64,000 bases of DNA, taken from contig NZ_CP117880.1 in assembly GCF_028736175.1 (NCBI RefSeq), positions 1,178,001-1,242,000 on the forward strand. The letters are read 5' to 3'. Made by a program: the position numbers and the translations under genes. Below the pieces are notes generated by a model. That model was not told the DNA's origin. It saw nothing but the letters and a program-made list of their open reading frames with translations, and did not search any database. Source of the stretch: Sphingobacterium oryzagri (GTDB taxonomy: Bacteria; Bacteroidota; Bacteroidia; Sphingobacteriales; Sphingobacteriaceae). Shown one piece after another: positions 54,005 to 62,565 of this stretch. Positions within the stretch are counted from its first letter, which is position 1. Each line of letters begins with the position of its first letter.

Positions 54005-55096
54005 ATGCTAATTTACATTGACACAAATATATTTTTCGGGCAGTGGCTTTTAGACAGTGCCAATTTCAGCTATTTTTTCAATTTTATTGAGAACGAAGGG
54101 CATACTCTCTTATTATCTGAGGTCGTTATTGATGAAACAGATCAACTTAGAAAACGGGAATGGGAATCGGCCAAATCTTCTTTAATGAAGAATATTAAAT
54201 CTCTCGACATTCTATGTGGGGAAAAATTGGAACTATCCACAAAAAAGGAATGGGATCACTATAGTTTGAAAAGTCTGATTGTAGATAAATTAGAGCCTAG
54301 TAATATCCACTTTGTTTCCTATGACAATGTGCCCCAAAAAGAATTGGTAAATCGTGCAATTCTCCAAAAAAGGCCATTTCGAGAAAAAGAAAAAGGATAC
54401 AGGGATTCTGTTATCTGGTTATCCTTGTTAAACCACCTTTCCATAAACAACGTAACAGAAGATGTCGCATTTATTTCAGCGAATGTAAATGATTTTTTAA
54501 ATATAGAAAAGAAGGAATTCCATAATGATCTGTTAGACGATATTTCTGAGAAAGAGATCAAATATAAAATAGTTCCTTTTGTCAGTCTATCTAGCTTTAT
54601 AGACACGACATTTTCGGTGGAGCGGCACATGGTCGCGGACAATGAGATTGATAAGGTCATGGATGACATTGAGGAGCGTACTATTGACGTAATTAATGCC
54701 TGGACAACAGAAGAATTAAAACAGCACTTAACGCACCAGTACCCAAATATAGCATCCTTACTAACGATTGAAGACCACCTTTTCGAAATCGATGAGGGAC
54801 TTGAAGATAGTGAGATTCTAAATGTACAACATATTGTAGATAGGACTGTTTTTATTGACTGTGAGTATGACTTTAGGATTTGTTCAATCACAATAACATT
54901 ATCAAAAAAAGAATTTGATCTACTAGAGTCAGAGCTGCCCGTGAATAATCTAACAGAAGTAAATTCTGAACTTGTTTCTTTTGAGTTTTACGACCGTCTT
55001 TATTTTGAGGTAGGATTGCAATACAATTCTCGTGAAAGAGAGATCGAAAAGCTTTCGATAAATCGGCTGTCTTTCAAAAACGGATACAGGGCTTAA
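54005..55096 (+). CDS. PIN-domain (DUF4935-like) putative ribonuclease
   Basis: The product is 363 residues. The N-terminal PIN domain has Asp6 (YIDTNIF), an acidic residue in LLSEVVIDE (Glu39 or Glu44), Asp134 (KGYRDSVIWLSLL) and the terminal acidic site FISANVNDF (Asp163). This spacing fits DUF4935-type PIN proteins. The C-terminal ~190 residues form a beta-rich unknown domain. PIN enzymes usually cut RNA and act in toxin-antitoxin or defence contexts. It is 145 bp after the PDDEXK gene, in the same direction. No small antitoxin gene is seen beside it. Confidence 0.8.
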   Translation: MLIYIDTNIFFGQWLLDSANFSYFFNFIENEGHTLLLSEVVIDETDQLRKREWESAKSSLMKNIKSLDILCGEKLELSTKKEWDHYSLKSLIVDKLEPSNIHFVSYDNVPQKELVNRAILQKRPFREKEKGYRDSVIWLSLLNHLSINNVTEDVAFISANVNDFLNIEKKEFHNDLLDDISEKEIKYKIVPFVSLSSFIDTTFSVERHMVADNEIDKVMDDIEERTIDVINAWTTEELKQHLTHQYPNIASLLTIEDHLFEIDEGLEDSEILNVQHIVDRTVFIDCEYDFRICSITITLSKKEFDLLESELPVNNLTEVNSELVSFEFYDRLYFEVGLQYNSREREIEKLSINRLSFKNGYRA

Positions 55097-55160
55097 TCCG
55101 TTAAATTTTATCTGCTTAACCTTTGTACGTTCGATCTTTTATTGCTGTTTGATACAAAAA

Positions 55161-55190
55161 GTAGTTCTGCTAGTTGAATAGCAGAACTAC
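55161..55190. terminator. convergent-gene hairpin
   Basis: GTAGTTCTGCT (55161-55171) and AGCAGAACTAC (55180-55190) pair perfectly around 8 nt. They lie between the PIN gene and the convergent integrase stop. An A-run (ACAAAAA) lies before the stem, which becomes a T-run for minus-strand transcripts. Confidence 0.6.
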
Positions 55191-55196
55191 GATTTA

Positions 55197-56414
55197 TTAT
55201 TTATTAGCCAGTTTTATCTCCAGTTTTGACATATCATGTGCAACACGGGTATCTAGCAATTTCGCATAGTGCTGTGTCGTCTTTATGTCAGTATGCCCCA
55301 GCATTTTGGAGACAGTCTCTATAGGCACATTGTTCGCTAACGTTATCGTTGTGGCAAAAGTATGCCTTGACATATGGAAGGTGATTTCCTTGGCAATACC
55401 GCAGAGGTCGCCGATCTCTTTTAGGTAACTATTCATCTTTTGGTTGCTCAGTACAGGAAGAAGTAGATCTTTCGCCGCTGAGGGTGGATAGTCTCGGTAA
55501 CGATCTATGATCTGCAGCGGGGTTGCTAGTAGCGGAATATTTGAAGAGGTATCCGTTTTCTCCCTACTGGTCAGTATCCATAACTTCCCGTCCACCCCCT
55601 TTGCAATGTCTGAATGTCGGAGCTTTCTGACGTCCGCATAGGATAGCCCAGTATAACAGCAGAAAACAAATATATCGCGCACCTGCTCCATCCTTGCAAT
55701 ACCGAACTGCTTGCTTTCTACACGCCCAAGTTCATCCTTCGTCAGGAACTCCTTTGGTCTTGCTTTTGCCTTGTTTTTATAAAATGCAAATGGATCGTTC
55801 TCGATCCAGCGATGTGCGATGCAGATCTTTGTGATCTTGCGAAAATGCTTGATATATTTTGCTGCAGACACTTCTGAGCAACCCAAGCTGGAGCGCAGAT
55901 AGAATGCATAACCGGCGACAAAGGCATGGTCAATATCGCGCACTTCGATGTCATCCAACGAAAGCTCCTGATTTAAATAGGCACTGATGTGGCTAATGGA
56001 TGTCGTGTAACCTTTTAGGGTGTTTGGTTTAAACCCATTACCTATCAGCGATTTCATCTGCGCATTATGCTCCGAAAAAACGTTAAGTAACATTTTTTGC
56101 GGAACATCGTGACCAAGAAATTTGAGCTTGAGCGCATCCGCAGTTACCTTGGTTCGATTCTTAACCATAGTGTGGTGAATCTCCGCAACCTTTTGAACAA
56201 GGGTATCTAGATAAGCATTCAGCGTCCGTGCCTCTTCTCTCGTGCCCTTAGCTCTGTTACCTGCCGAATTCCATCGGGAGGGTTCACAGTCCCGGCCTAC
56301 AGAGATTTCTCTCCGCTCCTTATCCACGGTGATTCGCATGTAAACTGGGCGCGGTTGCCCCTTGTCGTTCTTTGGTTTCTTAAGCAAGAAACTCAGGGAA
56401 TAATTTGTACTCAT
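55197..56414 (-). CDS. tyrosine-recombinase integrase, intact
   Basis: This 405-residue phage-integrase-family protein has an N-terminal Arm-DNA-bind domain (SLSFLLKKPKNDKGQPRPVY), a SAM-like core-binding domain (about 110-210) and a catalytic domain. Visible active-site parts are Arg350 in HMSRHTFATT, His374 in LGHTDIKTTQHYAKL and the nucleophile Tyr383. As in other Bacteroidota integrases of this type, the first Arg box is atypical (YTGLSYADVRKL). It is homologous to the frameshifted integrase at 37779 but clearly divergent. It may mobilise the island or a nested element. The gap 56415-56608 upstream holds only AT-rich sequence up to the IS. Confidence 0.92.
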   Translation of the reverse strand: MSTNYSLSFLLKKPKNDKGQPRPVYMRITVDKERREISVGRDCEPSRWNSAGNRAKGTREEARTLNAYLDTLVQKVAEIHHTMVKNRTKVTADALKLKFLGHDVPQKMLLNVFSEHNAQMKSLIGNGFKPNTLKGYTTSISHISAYLNQELSLDDIEVRDIDHAFVAGYAFYLRSSLGCSEVSAAKYIKHFRKITKICIAHRWIENDPFAFYKNKAKARPKEFLTKDELGRVESKQFGIARMEQVRDIFVFCCYTGLSYADVRKLRHSDIAKGVDGKLWILTSREKTDTSSNIPLLATPLQIIDRYRDYPPSAAKDLLLPVLSNQKMNSYLKEIGDLCGIAKEITFHMSRHTFATTITLANNVPIETVSKMLGHTDIKTTQHYAKLLDTRVAHDMSKLEIKLANK

Positions 56415-56608
56415 GATACAATCATTAAAAGTTAAACAAAATTAGCCCTGCAGCCAAAACCAGTCAAGATGTTTAAATACGCAACATGTTTACTGTCAGA
56501 CATTTAAACCCTTTTTAGAGCGTCATTGTTTCCCGTTAGGTTACGCGCCAACTGACGCCCTTGTTTTATGGGAATTTTTGAAAAAACCGATATGCCGTAA
56601 AAAACAAA

Positions 56609-58419
56609 GAAGGTGTCTAAAAAGGCACCTTCTTCTGTTTTTACAGTTTTTTCGCTTCGATACATTTTTCGTTTCCAATATTAGGCTGCAAGTCGATATA
56701 TCGTACTTTTTACCCTTTCCAGACCTATATTTATCGCTGGTAGGGAGCTTTTGCCATCAGGATTGCCAATCAAAGCCCTGTTTTTCCACTTTCTTGCCCA
56801 TTTTCTTAGGTTATGAGCAATGGCCATCAAACCGAACTCCACGGCAACTTTCTCCAATCCTTTCATACTGAACCGGGTAAACTTGTTATTGCTTTTCATC
56901 TGTCCAAATACAGCTTCAACTTCTACGGGTCGCTTACTTCGATGATAGAGCCCTTGTTCTGACAACAGCAATTCCCGAGCTTTAGCCCTGAGCTGGGTAA
57001 GTCGGTGGTTCACTTCAATCAGACGATTACCTTGAGCTTTATGGCACTGTCCGCGCATCGGGCAACCTTCACATCGCTGAGCTTGATAGCAACTCACTTG
57101 TGCAGCATATCCGTTGGTGCTGAATCGAGTCGCATGGCCTATAAAGCTAAGCTTCTGTCCTGCTGGACATATATAAAAGTCCTCCTGCTGGTTGTAATAC
57201 AAGTTTTGCACCGAAAAAGGATCCTGCCTGTGTTTACGCTTTTGCTCCGTATGAAAGTAATTGTACTTGACAAAAGCGGTTATCCCTTTTCTTTCCATCA
57301 GCTCATAGTTTTGCTCGCTACCATATCCGGCATCCGCTACAATTGATTCACTTTGCTTTCCGTAATGAGATTCAAAGCTTTCCAGATGTCCCGGTAAGGT
57401 TGTGGTGTCTGCGGTCGTTTGGTGGATACTGTAGTGGGTGATGAACTGCTCTTCGGTACTGATTTGTGTATTGTAGGCCGGTTTGAGCTGACCGTTTTTC
57501 ATGTGATCTTCTTTCATCCGCATAAAAACAGCATCCGTATCTGTTTTACTATAACTATTGCGATCCCCTAGTATTTCCAGTTGTTGTTCATATTTTTCCA
57601 ATCGCGGTAAATAGTCTTCTTCAAGTTTCTTGAGCTGCTTATCGGTAGACTTACTGCCCGCTCTGAGCTTGGCATTTATCGTTTTGATTCTTTCCTTCAA
57701 TCCTGCACTATCGATTGCCTTACTAATTTCTTGATTGCCTAAGGAAGATTGATCTTCGGTTATCTGCGCGTCAATCGAGGAAAGTACAGCAGCGATGTTG
57801 GCTTCCAGTTTTAACTTGTTCTTCTGGATAGATTTCTTCCAAACAAATGTGTAGCGACCCGCTGCCGATTCGATCTTGGTGCCATCTACATACTGAACGT
57901 GCAAACTGACGTACTCCAGTTCATGCAACATCCGAACGATGCTGGCAAATAGATCCTGTATTTGACCTTTAAGACGTTTAGCTCGAAAATAATTGATCGT
58001 GCGATAATCAGGCGTACTGTTTCCTGAAAGCCACATGAAATGGATGTTCTCCTGCAAGGCGCGTTCGATCTTTCGACATGAATAGATATTGCTTAGATAA
58101 GCGTAGAATAAAACTTTAAGAAGCATCCTGGGATGGAAACTCGTCGTACCTCCGCCTTTATATTGACTGATCAGATGCGCGATATCCAGTTGATCAACAA
58201 CCTGATTAACCAATCGAACGGGATGGTTTAATGGAATACGATCCAAAATATTTTCAGGAAATAGGACCGGACTATTGGATGGAAGGGCTTTAAATTGTAC
58301 TTTCATATCGTTTTTTGGGTGCACCTTAAGATACAAAATCTTAAGGACAAAAAACAGAAAAACCCCGCCATTTTTTATGACGGGGTTCTTTTTTTTAATA
58401 GACCTTTTTAGACGGCCTC
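56609..58419 (-). mobile_element. IS1182-family insertion sequence, copy 1
   Basis: An element of about 1811 bp is bounded by imperfect inverted repeats: GAAGGTGTCTAAAAAGG at 56609-56625 and CCTTTTTAGACGGCCTC at 58403-58419. Three positions of 17 differ. It carries one full transposase gene and a hairpin with T-run at 58361-58395 inside the left end. No target duplication is evident. Its left end supplies the stop codon of a truncated XRE gene. The same sequence recurs at 62566. Confidence 0.88.
56681..58336 (-). CDS. IS1182-family transposase
   Basis: This 551-residue transposase has an N-terminal DUF772-type domain (FHPRMLLKVLFYAYLSNIYS; SGNSTPDYRTINYFRAKRL), a coiled-coil-like middle (about 190-250) and a DDE domain. 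DDE parts are VQYVDGTKIES (first Asp), SIVADAGYGSEQNYE (second Asp) and VEAVFGQMKSNNKFTRF (Glu). A cysteine cluster, CPAGQKLSF with QRCEGCPMRGQC, is probably zinc-binding. Full family length, no breaks. An internal ATG at 58306 (MKVQFKALP) is a plausible alternative start. Confidence 0.92.
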   Translation of the reverse strand: MYLKVHPKNDMKVQFKALPSNSPVLFPENILDRIPLNHPVRLVNQVVDQLDIAHLISQYKGGGTTSFHPRMLLKVLFYAYLSNIYSCRKIERALQENIHFMWLSGNSTPDYRTINYFRAKRLKGQIQDLFASIVRMLHELEYVSLHVQYVDGTKIESAAGRYTFVWKKSIQKNKLKLEANIAAVLSSIDAQITEDQSSLGNQEISKAIDSAGLKERIKTINAKLRAGSKSTDKQLKKLEEDYLPRLEKYEQQLEILGDRNSYSKTDTDAVFMRMKEDHMKNGQLKPAYNTQISTEEQFITHYSIHQTTADTTTLPGHLESFESHYGKQSESIVADAGYGSEQNYELMERKGITAFVKYNYFHTEQKRKHRQDPFSVQNLYYNQQEDFYICPAGQKLSFIGHATRFSTNGYAAQVSCYQAQRCEGCPMRGQCHKAQGNRLIEVNHRLTQLRAKARELLLSEQGLYHRSKRPVEVEAVFGQMKSNNKFTRFSMKGLEKVAVEFGLMAIAHNLRKWARKWKNRALIGNPDGKSSLPAINIGLERVKSTIYRLAA

Positions 58420-58630
58420 TTGTATGTTTTGACTTTGATTTCTGTAGCCCGTAGGGTGATCGACAGCGTTATCGTTAAAGATATTTCCATTATTCTGAAT
58501 ACTGTAGATTACATTTTCATTCTTAAAGGATTTAACAAAATCTGGCGAAACTCCAAGCGCATTAGCCAGTTCCTCCAAGAGTGGCTCATCGAGTGCAATC
58601 ATACTTTCAAAATCGGATATGCGTTGCTGG
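58408..58630 (-). pseudogene. XRE-type helix-turn-helix regulator, truncated at both ends
   Basis: The frame reads YSQQRISDFESMIALDEPLL, then EELANALGVSPDFVKSF, typical of the end of an XRE DNA-binding domain and its short tail. Upstream an in-frame TAG near 58634 and loss of the first helices show decay. Downstream the frame runs into the IS1182 end, which supplies the stop (QEAV then TAA). Such regulators often control integrase or island genes; this one should be non-functional. Confidence 0.65.
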
Positions 58631-58671
58631 GAATACCGCTACGGCACATCTGTCCGAAAGCCTCGAAAAAC

Positions 58672-59433
58672 CTATTCAATTCGATCTTTGGGGTGGTGCG
58701 CAATATTTTCTTTTAAAAAGTTTATTATATCTTGACTAATATTTTCAGTTGACTCATGAAGCTCCCAAAATATAATTTGTTCCTTGGTACCCTCTTTTTC
58801 AGAGATATGAATTTTTTGAAGTTTTTTATCCCTTGAAGTTTCTAAAACACTTGAGAAAGAAAAATTTGAATTTCGTGATTCCTCGGAGTAAATAAGTTTA
58901 GTGACGTAGGATTTTAAAGCAACTTCTTCCAGGTACTCTTCTACCGTCAGATCGTTCGTGTTATATACCTTCTTCTTTGCACCTTCTGGAATATTAATAA
59001 CTTGTTCATTAAACGAAAAAATATCGGAATCTAACTTCTGATAGTCAATTTCTATTGGGACTTCGTCCTTTAAGTCCTTGTATCGATATGCCGAAGAGTC
59101 CTTAACATTGACCAATATGTACTGGTAATAATCCACTTTATCCGTGATATTTAATTCTATAGTAGCATTTTTGTCATCGCTAACCAATTTATTTACTTCA
59201 TATATGGGGACTTCACACAACATTATGTTTGCGTAAGAGTAGATATTTACTGTTTTCGACATTTCACCACGAGGTAAACCATTTTCCTCTACTGATAATT
59301 TAAAATTATAAATACTGTAATCGATTTCACTAGGTATATCTTGTTGTGACATAGCAGAAGAGAATTGCAAGCTAAAGATGATTAATAATATAATTCGCAC
59401 GATACTTCTAAATATCAAAAATTTTTTGTGCAT
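58672..59433 (-). CDS. exported protein of unknown function (ferredoxin operon, third gene)
   Basis: This 253-residue protein has a signal peptide (FRSIVRIILLIIFSLQFSSA, then MSQQ). The mature part has alternating strands, many Lys, Asp and Glu, and no cysteine except in IMLCEVPIYE. No family is recognised. It starts 26 bp before the end of the ferredoxin-like gene, so translation is coupled. It probably works in the periplasm with the lipoprotein at the head of the operon. Confidence 0.68.
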   Translation of the reverse strand: MHKKFLIFRSIVRIILLIIFSLQFSSAMSQQDIPSEIDYSIYNFKLSVEENGLPRGEMSKTVNIYSYANIMLCEVPIYEVNKLVSDDKNATIELNITDKVDYYQYILVNVKDSSAYRYKDLKDEVPIEIDYQKLDSDIFSFNEQVINIPEGAKKKVYNTNDLTVEEYLEEVALKSYVTKLIYSEESRNSNFSFSSVLETSRDKKLQKIHISEKEGTKEQIIFWELHESTENISQDIINFLKENIAHHPKDRIE

Positions 59434-60055
59434 TGAACGGATAACTTGTTGTCAGTGGAAACCCTTTACAAATAGCGCTTAGAACACAGGTTCCTTGAAG
59501 CGTTAAGCCTGCATGATAAAGTCCAACGGTTTTCGAGGTTGACACACTTATACTGACATCGACCCCGAATGTTTGTCCTATAATATTGTGACCTAAATGT
59601 TCAATATCTTCGAATTGCCAATCTATTGATCCATTTGGCTTCGTCAGTTTTTTCAAAGTCGCTTTCTCAACGCTCTTTACATGCCAAAAATCCATGTGAT
59701 TACGAAGTATTACCCAGGAATACAGCCTTTCGGTCGTCCCTACACCTGTAATGGTTACACTACCGTTACCCGGCATTACGGTCATAATTGATTCAGTATC
59801 GGAGCATTCAGCACCGCTAAACACTAGAGCATCGGTAGGACAAATTTCGGCACAAGCGCCCACCATGTCACAACTGCCAACGTAAAACTTGAGAAATCCA
59901 CCAACGTCCGTATCCATTTGGACAGCCCCGTTCGGACACTCAGTTGTGCAAAGTTCACAATTTATACATCTATCCGTGTTTAACGTTAGAGTGTCGTTCG
60001 AAAACGCATCCTTTAAAATGTAGATCGGAGGGCCATGTTGTATTATCGTTACCAT
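59408..60055 (-). CDS. ferredoxin-like protein with 4Fe-4S site and extra C-terminal domain
   Basis: This 215-residue protein has a complete 4Fe-4S motif, Cys30-x2-Cys33-x2-Cys36-x3-Cys40-Pro (CINCELCTTECP). A second, incomplete motif follows, Cys62-x5-Cys68-x3-Cys72-Pro, lacking one cysteine, so a 3Fe-4S or labile second cluster is possible. Residues 85-215 form a beta-rich domain not found in simple ferredoxins. No signal peptide is visible, although both neighbours encode exported proteins. It is 3 bp after the lipoprotein gene and overlaps the next by 26 bp. Partner and reaction unknown. Confidence 0.72.
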   Translation of the reverse strand: MVTIIQHGPPIYILKDAFSNDTLTLNTDRCINCELCTTECPNGAVQMDTDVGGFLKFYVGSCDMVGACAEICPTDALVFSGAECSDTESIMTVMPGNGSVTITGVGTTERLYSWVILRNHMDFWHVKSVEKATLKKLTKPNGSIDWQFEDIEHLGHNIIGQTFGVDVSISVSTSKTVGLYHAGLTLQGTCVLSAICKGFPLTTSYPFNAQKIFDI

Positions 60056-60058
60056 ATT

Positions 60059-60589
60059 TTATATCAACTCTGTAAGCGCTTTTGAAAATCTTTCGTTAAA
60101 CTGATTTATAGAAATTAAATGAATAGGAGACTCCGCGCCCCCGCTAGATGCTATTGGTACAGAGACCCGTTTAATATTTTCTCTATAGTCCTTTAGGTCA
60201 TAAATATTACCGTTAATAGCGACTTTCCGTTGTTTAACTTTAGAAGTTGAAGACTGAGCTCTTTTGGTCTGAACATAATCTAAAGATTTCACCTTATCGC
60301 TTTTTACAACTAAATGTTGATTTATCAATGAATAAGCAATCAGCAAGTCGAACGTAACTATACTTTTTCCGCTTTCCAGAGTTGAATAAATAATATTATC
60401 AACAATCATATAGGTTTGATGACCTGAGCGAGCTGTCTCTTCTCTCTTAGATTTAAACTTGATTATTTCGCTATTTTCTGAGACCTCCGAAAAGAGTTCA
60501 TCATCTTCGCAAGATTCCAACAGGCCGAGACCTAAAGCTGCGACGACGGAGCAACAAAGAGTTTTTTTGATAAAGTCAATCCTTTTCAT
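60059..60589 (-). CDS. putative lipoprotein (ferredoxin operon, first gene)
   Basis: This 176-residue protein has an N-terminal signal (MKRIDFIKKTLCCSVVAALG, then LGLLESC) with a lipobox-like Cys27 followed by acidic residues. The mature part is small and mixed, with no motif I recognise (SGHQTYMIVDNIIYSTLESG; RENIKRVSVPIASSGGAE). It heads a three-gene operon with the ferredoxin-like protein. The AT-rich upstream region carries no obvious consensus promoter. Confidence 0.68.
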   Translation of the reverse strand: MKRIDFIKKTLCCSVVAALGLGLLESCEDDELFSEVSENSEIIKFKSKREETARSGHQTYMIVDNIIYSTLESGKSIVTFDLLIAYSLINQHLVVKSDKVKSLDYVQTKRAQSSTSKVKQRKVAINGNIYDLKDYRENIKRVSVPIASSGGAESPIHLISINQFNERFSKALTELI

Positions 60590-60971
60590 GATTTTAAATT
60601 AATAATGTATCGGTTAATTTTCGAGCTATATATTTCTGGTTTTATTTAACTTTTTTATGCGTTTCAAAAGTAGGAAAAAATAATGGTGATATTCACTTTA
60701 ATTTGATTTTTTAAAAATGTTTATTTTGATCCGACTAGCAAAAGAAGATCAACCTTTGGTAGATCCAAATTGAAGCATGTATCTCATAAAACTATCGTTT
60801 TTAGAATTGCTAATACTTATCCAGATTTTATCTGTTAATTGCATTTTATCGGCTTTTTTCATTAAATTTGGCCAGTCACCTATCAAAGTAAATGAGAGCA
60901 AACAGGTGAGCGGTTCTTTAGATTTATTTTTATTTTATTGATATTTAGATATTTGTGGATGTAAGGATGCT

Positions 60972-61044
60972 TCCTGCCACCCCGACAAAAAAGCTCGACG
61001 AAAGTCGGGCTTTTTTTGTGTTTGGCAGATTCGAACCGTGGTTC
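60972..61044 (+). repeat. right attachment-site repeat (attR)
   Basis: This is a near copy of 35997-36070: TCCTGCCACCCCGACAAAAA, the GACGAAAGTCGGGC stem with one change, a T-run one base shorter, then GGCAGATTCGAACCG. Upstream of it no tRNA remains, so this is the island's right end. The rest of the 60590-61452 gap shows only AT-rich sequence. Confidence 0.8.
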
Positions 61045-61452
61045 AATCTGTTGGAGGCTCAGGGTGTTGTGCGAGATATTGGGGATCATGTACAAAAGTT
61101 ATGGAGAGAATAAAAATAATTAGATATTTGTCGTTTGATATTTTACCCAGATGCACGATTCCTTCTAAAGCCCTATTGGCGCCCGATCTTTAAATCACAT
61201 TGTAAAAACCCGTTGCGCAAGTTAACCCCTTACACCTATTCCACAAAACTGCAGACTAATTATTCATAAGAATGTGATCAATTTTAATCCGCCAACTGTA
61301 TTTGCTAGATGGCTGAATTTCGGAGCTTGTTTGGCTATTTAATTCTTGATTTCGTTAGTATTTAATTTAAATTATAATTTTGTTGTTTTTAAAAAATTAA
61401 TTGTAATTTTAATAACAATATAGGTGTTTTGTGGTAAGTAAAATCGCTTGAG

Positions 61453-62037
61453 ATGATGACTACGATTTCCATGCTGCTTTTTTTGATAGGTCTTTGTGTG
61501 ATCACGATGAGTTATGCTTATGTGCAAAAAATGACGGTTAAGCTAGTCAGCTTGTTAGCGGAAGCACCAGTTACCAGTGCCTATGTTACTCCCGTAGAAG
61601 ATTACAAGGGTACGGTAATAAGCAAAAACGGTCTAGCTTATATAGAGAGCAAACGCACGGACGCTAGTATTTCATCTGTACATTATCCTGATAAGACTAT
61701 TCGCTTGGCAGCACTTGGTGCAGGTGTACATACCATGTTCATACGTCCGAAAAGCCCCATCGCGTTGGCAGGATTTGTCATTACTAACCACGCCGATAAG
61801 ACTGCATTAAGCATATGGATATTAAAGAAAATAGCTGCATCAAAAGCAAAACACGAAGGAACAGCTGAACGGAGCCGCGACAAACCTGTAGCAGCTCAGT
61901 TATCAGGATACCGTGTTGACGGATCTTTTCGAGTATCCATTCGCGACCGTCCGGTGATGAATAAACCATCTCATCCGTTAAAAATCAGCTTCATGAAAGC
62001 TATGTCGAGCCGACAGCAATGCATTAACGGTTCATAA
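61453..62037 (+). CDS. hypothetical protein with N-terminal membrane helix
   Basis: This 194-residue open frame begins with a hydrophobic segment (TISMLLFLIGLCVITMSYAY) and continues with a basic, low-complexity-free tail. Weak globular signs are TSAYVTPVEDYKGTVISKNG and SPIALAGFVITNHADKTALS. No family is recognised. It lies just outside the right attachment site, so it is probably chromosomal. The codon pattern is plausible, but a spurious frame cannot be excluded. Confidence 0.45.
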   Translation: MMTTISMLLFLIGLCVITMSYAYVQKMTVKLVSLLAEAPVTSAYVTPVEDYKGTVISKNGLAYIESKRTDASISSVHYPDKTIRLAALGAGVHTMFIRPKSPIALAGFVITNHADKTALSIWILKKIAASKAKHEGTAERSRDKPVAAQLSGYRVDGSFRVSIRDRPVMNKPSHPLKISFMKAMSSRQQCINGS

Positions 62038-62478
62038 CAATAGGCTACCTGATGCCCCTTGTAAAGATTATAAAACGCTGATGGTTAGTTGTCAACGCCC
62101 AAAATCGGCTCATATCCTGGAGAAGATGTGGAAAAAAATGCTGACAACCGATCACCCAAAAACAAGCAAAATTGCGCTTCGAATAAGCTACGGTCTATCC
62201 TAGATCGAGCTGCTTGTTCGAAAATTCCCGGCTTACAATAATAAGCGAATATAAATGACAGCTGTTCCGGGGCTATACCGAATTCTGTGGAACAGCTAAT
62301 TTAATCAGCATCCTTTCATCATCCATCCTTTATGCCAGAAGTGGCCTATCCCTTACCGTACGAAATAAACAACTAAAAAGGTTAATTTATCAGGAAAACA
62401 GCCGCCAAAGCATGGGGCCGCTTGCTATCAAAATAGCCAAAAGTGATCATAAGCTAGTGAAATTGGTCATTTTCCAGC

Positions 62479-62565
62479 CATAAGCAATTGCTTTCCGGTC
62501 ATAAGCAATTGCTTTCCAGTCATAAGCAATTGCTTTTCAGCCATAAGCAATTGCTTTTCAGCCAT
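62479..62565. repeat. four 21-bp tandem repeats with AAGCAATTGCTT palindromes
   Basis: Units of the form CATAAGCAATTGCTTTYC (21-bp period) occur four times, each with the perfect 12-bp palindrome AAGCAATTGCTT. The IS1182 copy 2 begins at 62566, three bases into what would be the next unit (CAT). Equal spacing of two helical turns suggests a protein-binding array. Otherwise 62038-62478 shows no gene. Confidence 0.8.

Noticed and set aside
54319..54891. 190-residue minus-strand frame opposite the PIN-domain gene
   Set aside because: It is an antisense shadow rich in Ser, Ile and Phe; the plus-strand frame has clear PIN motifs.
54005..55096. Toxin-antitoxin module with the PIN protein as toxin
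   Set aside because: At 363 residues the protein is much larger than VapC-type toxins and no small antitoxin frame lies beside it; a broader defence role is more plausible.
57005..57346. 113-residue plus-strand frame, repeated at 62962-63303
   Set aside because: It is antisense to the IS1182 transposase in both copies.
62479..62565. Short tandem repeats as a CRISPR array
   Set aside because: The 21-bp units are contiguous, with only two or three variable bases and no spacers, and no cas gene is present. No CRISPR array was found anywhere in the window.
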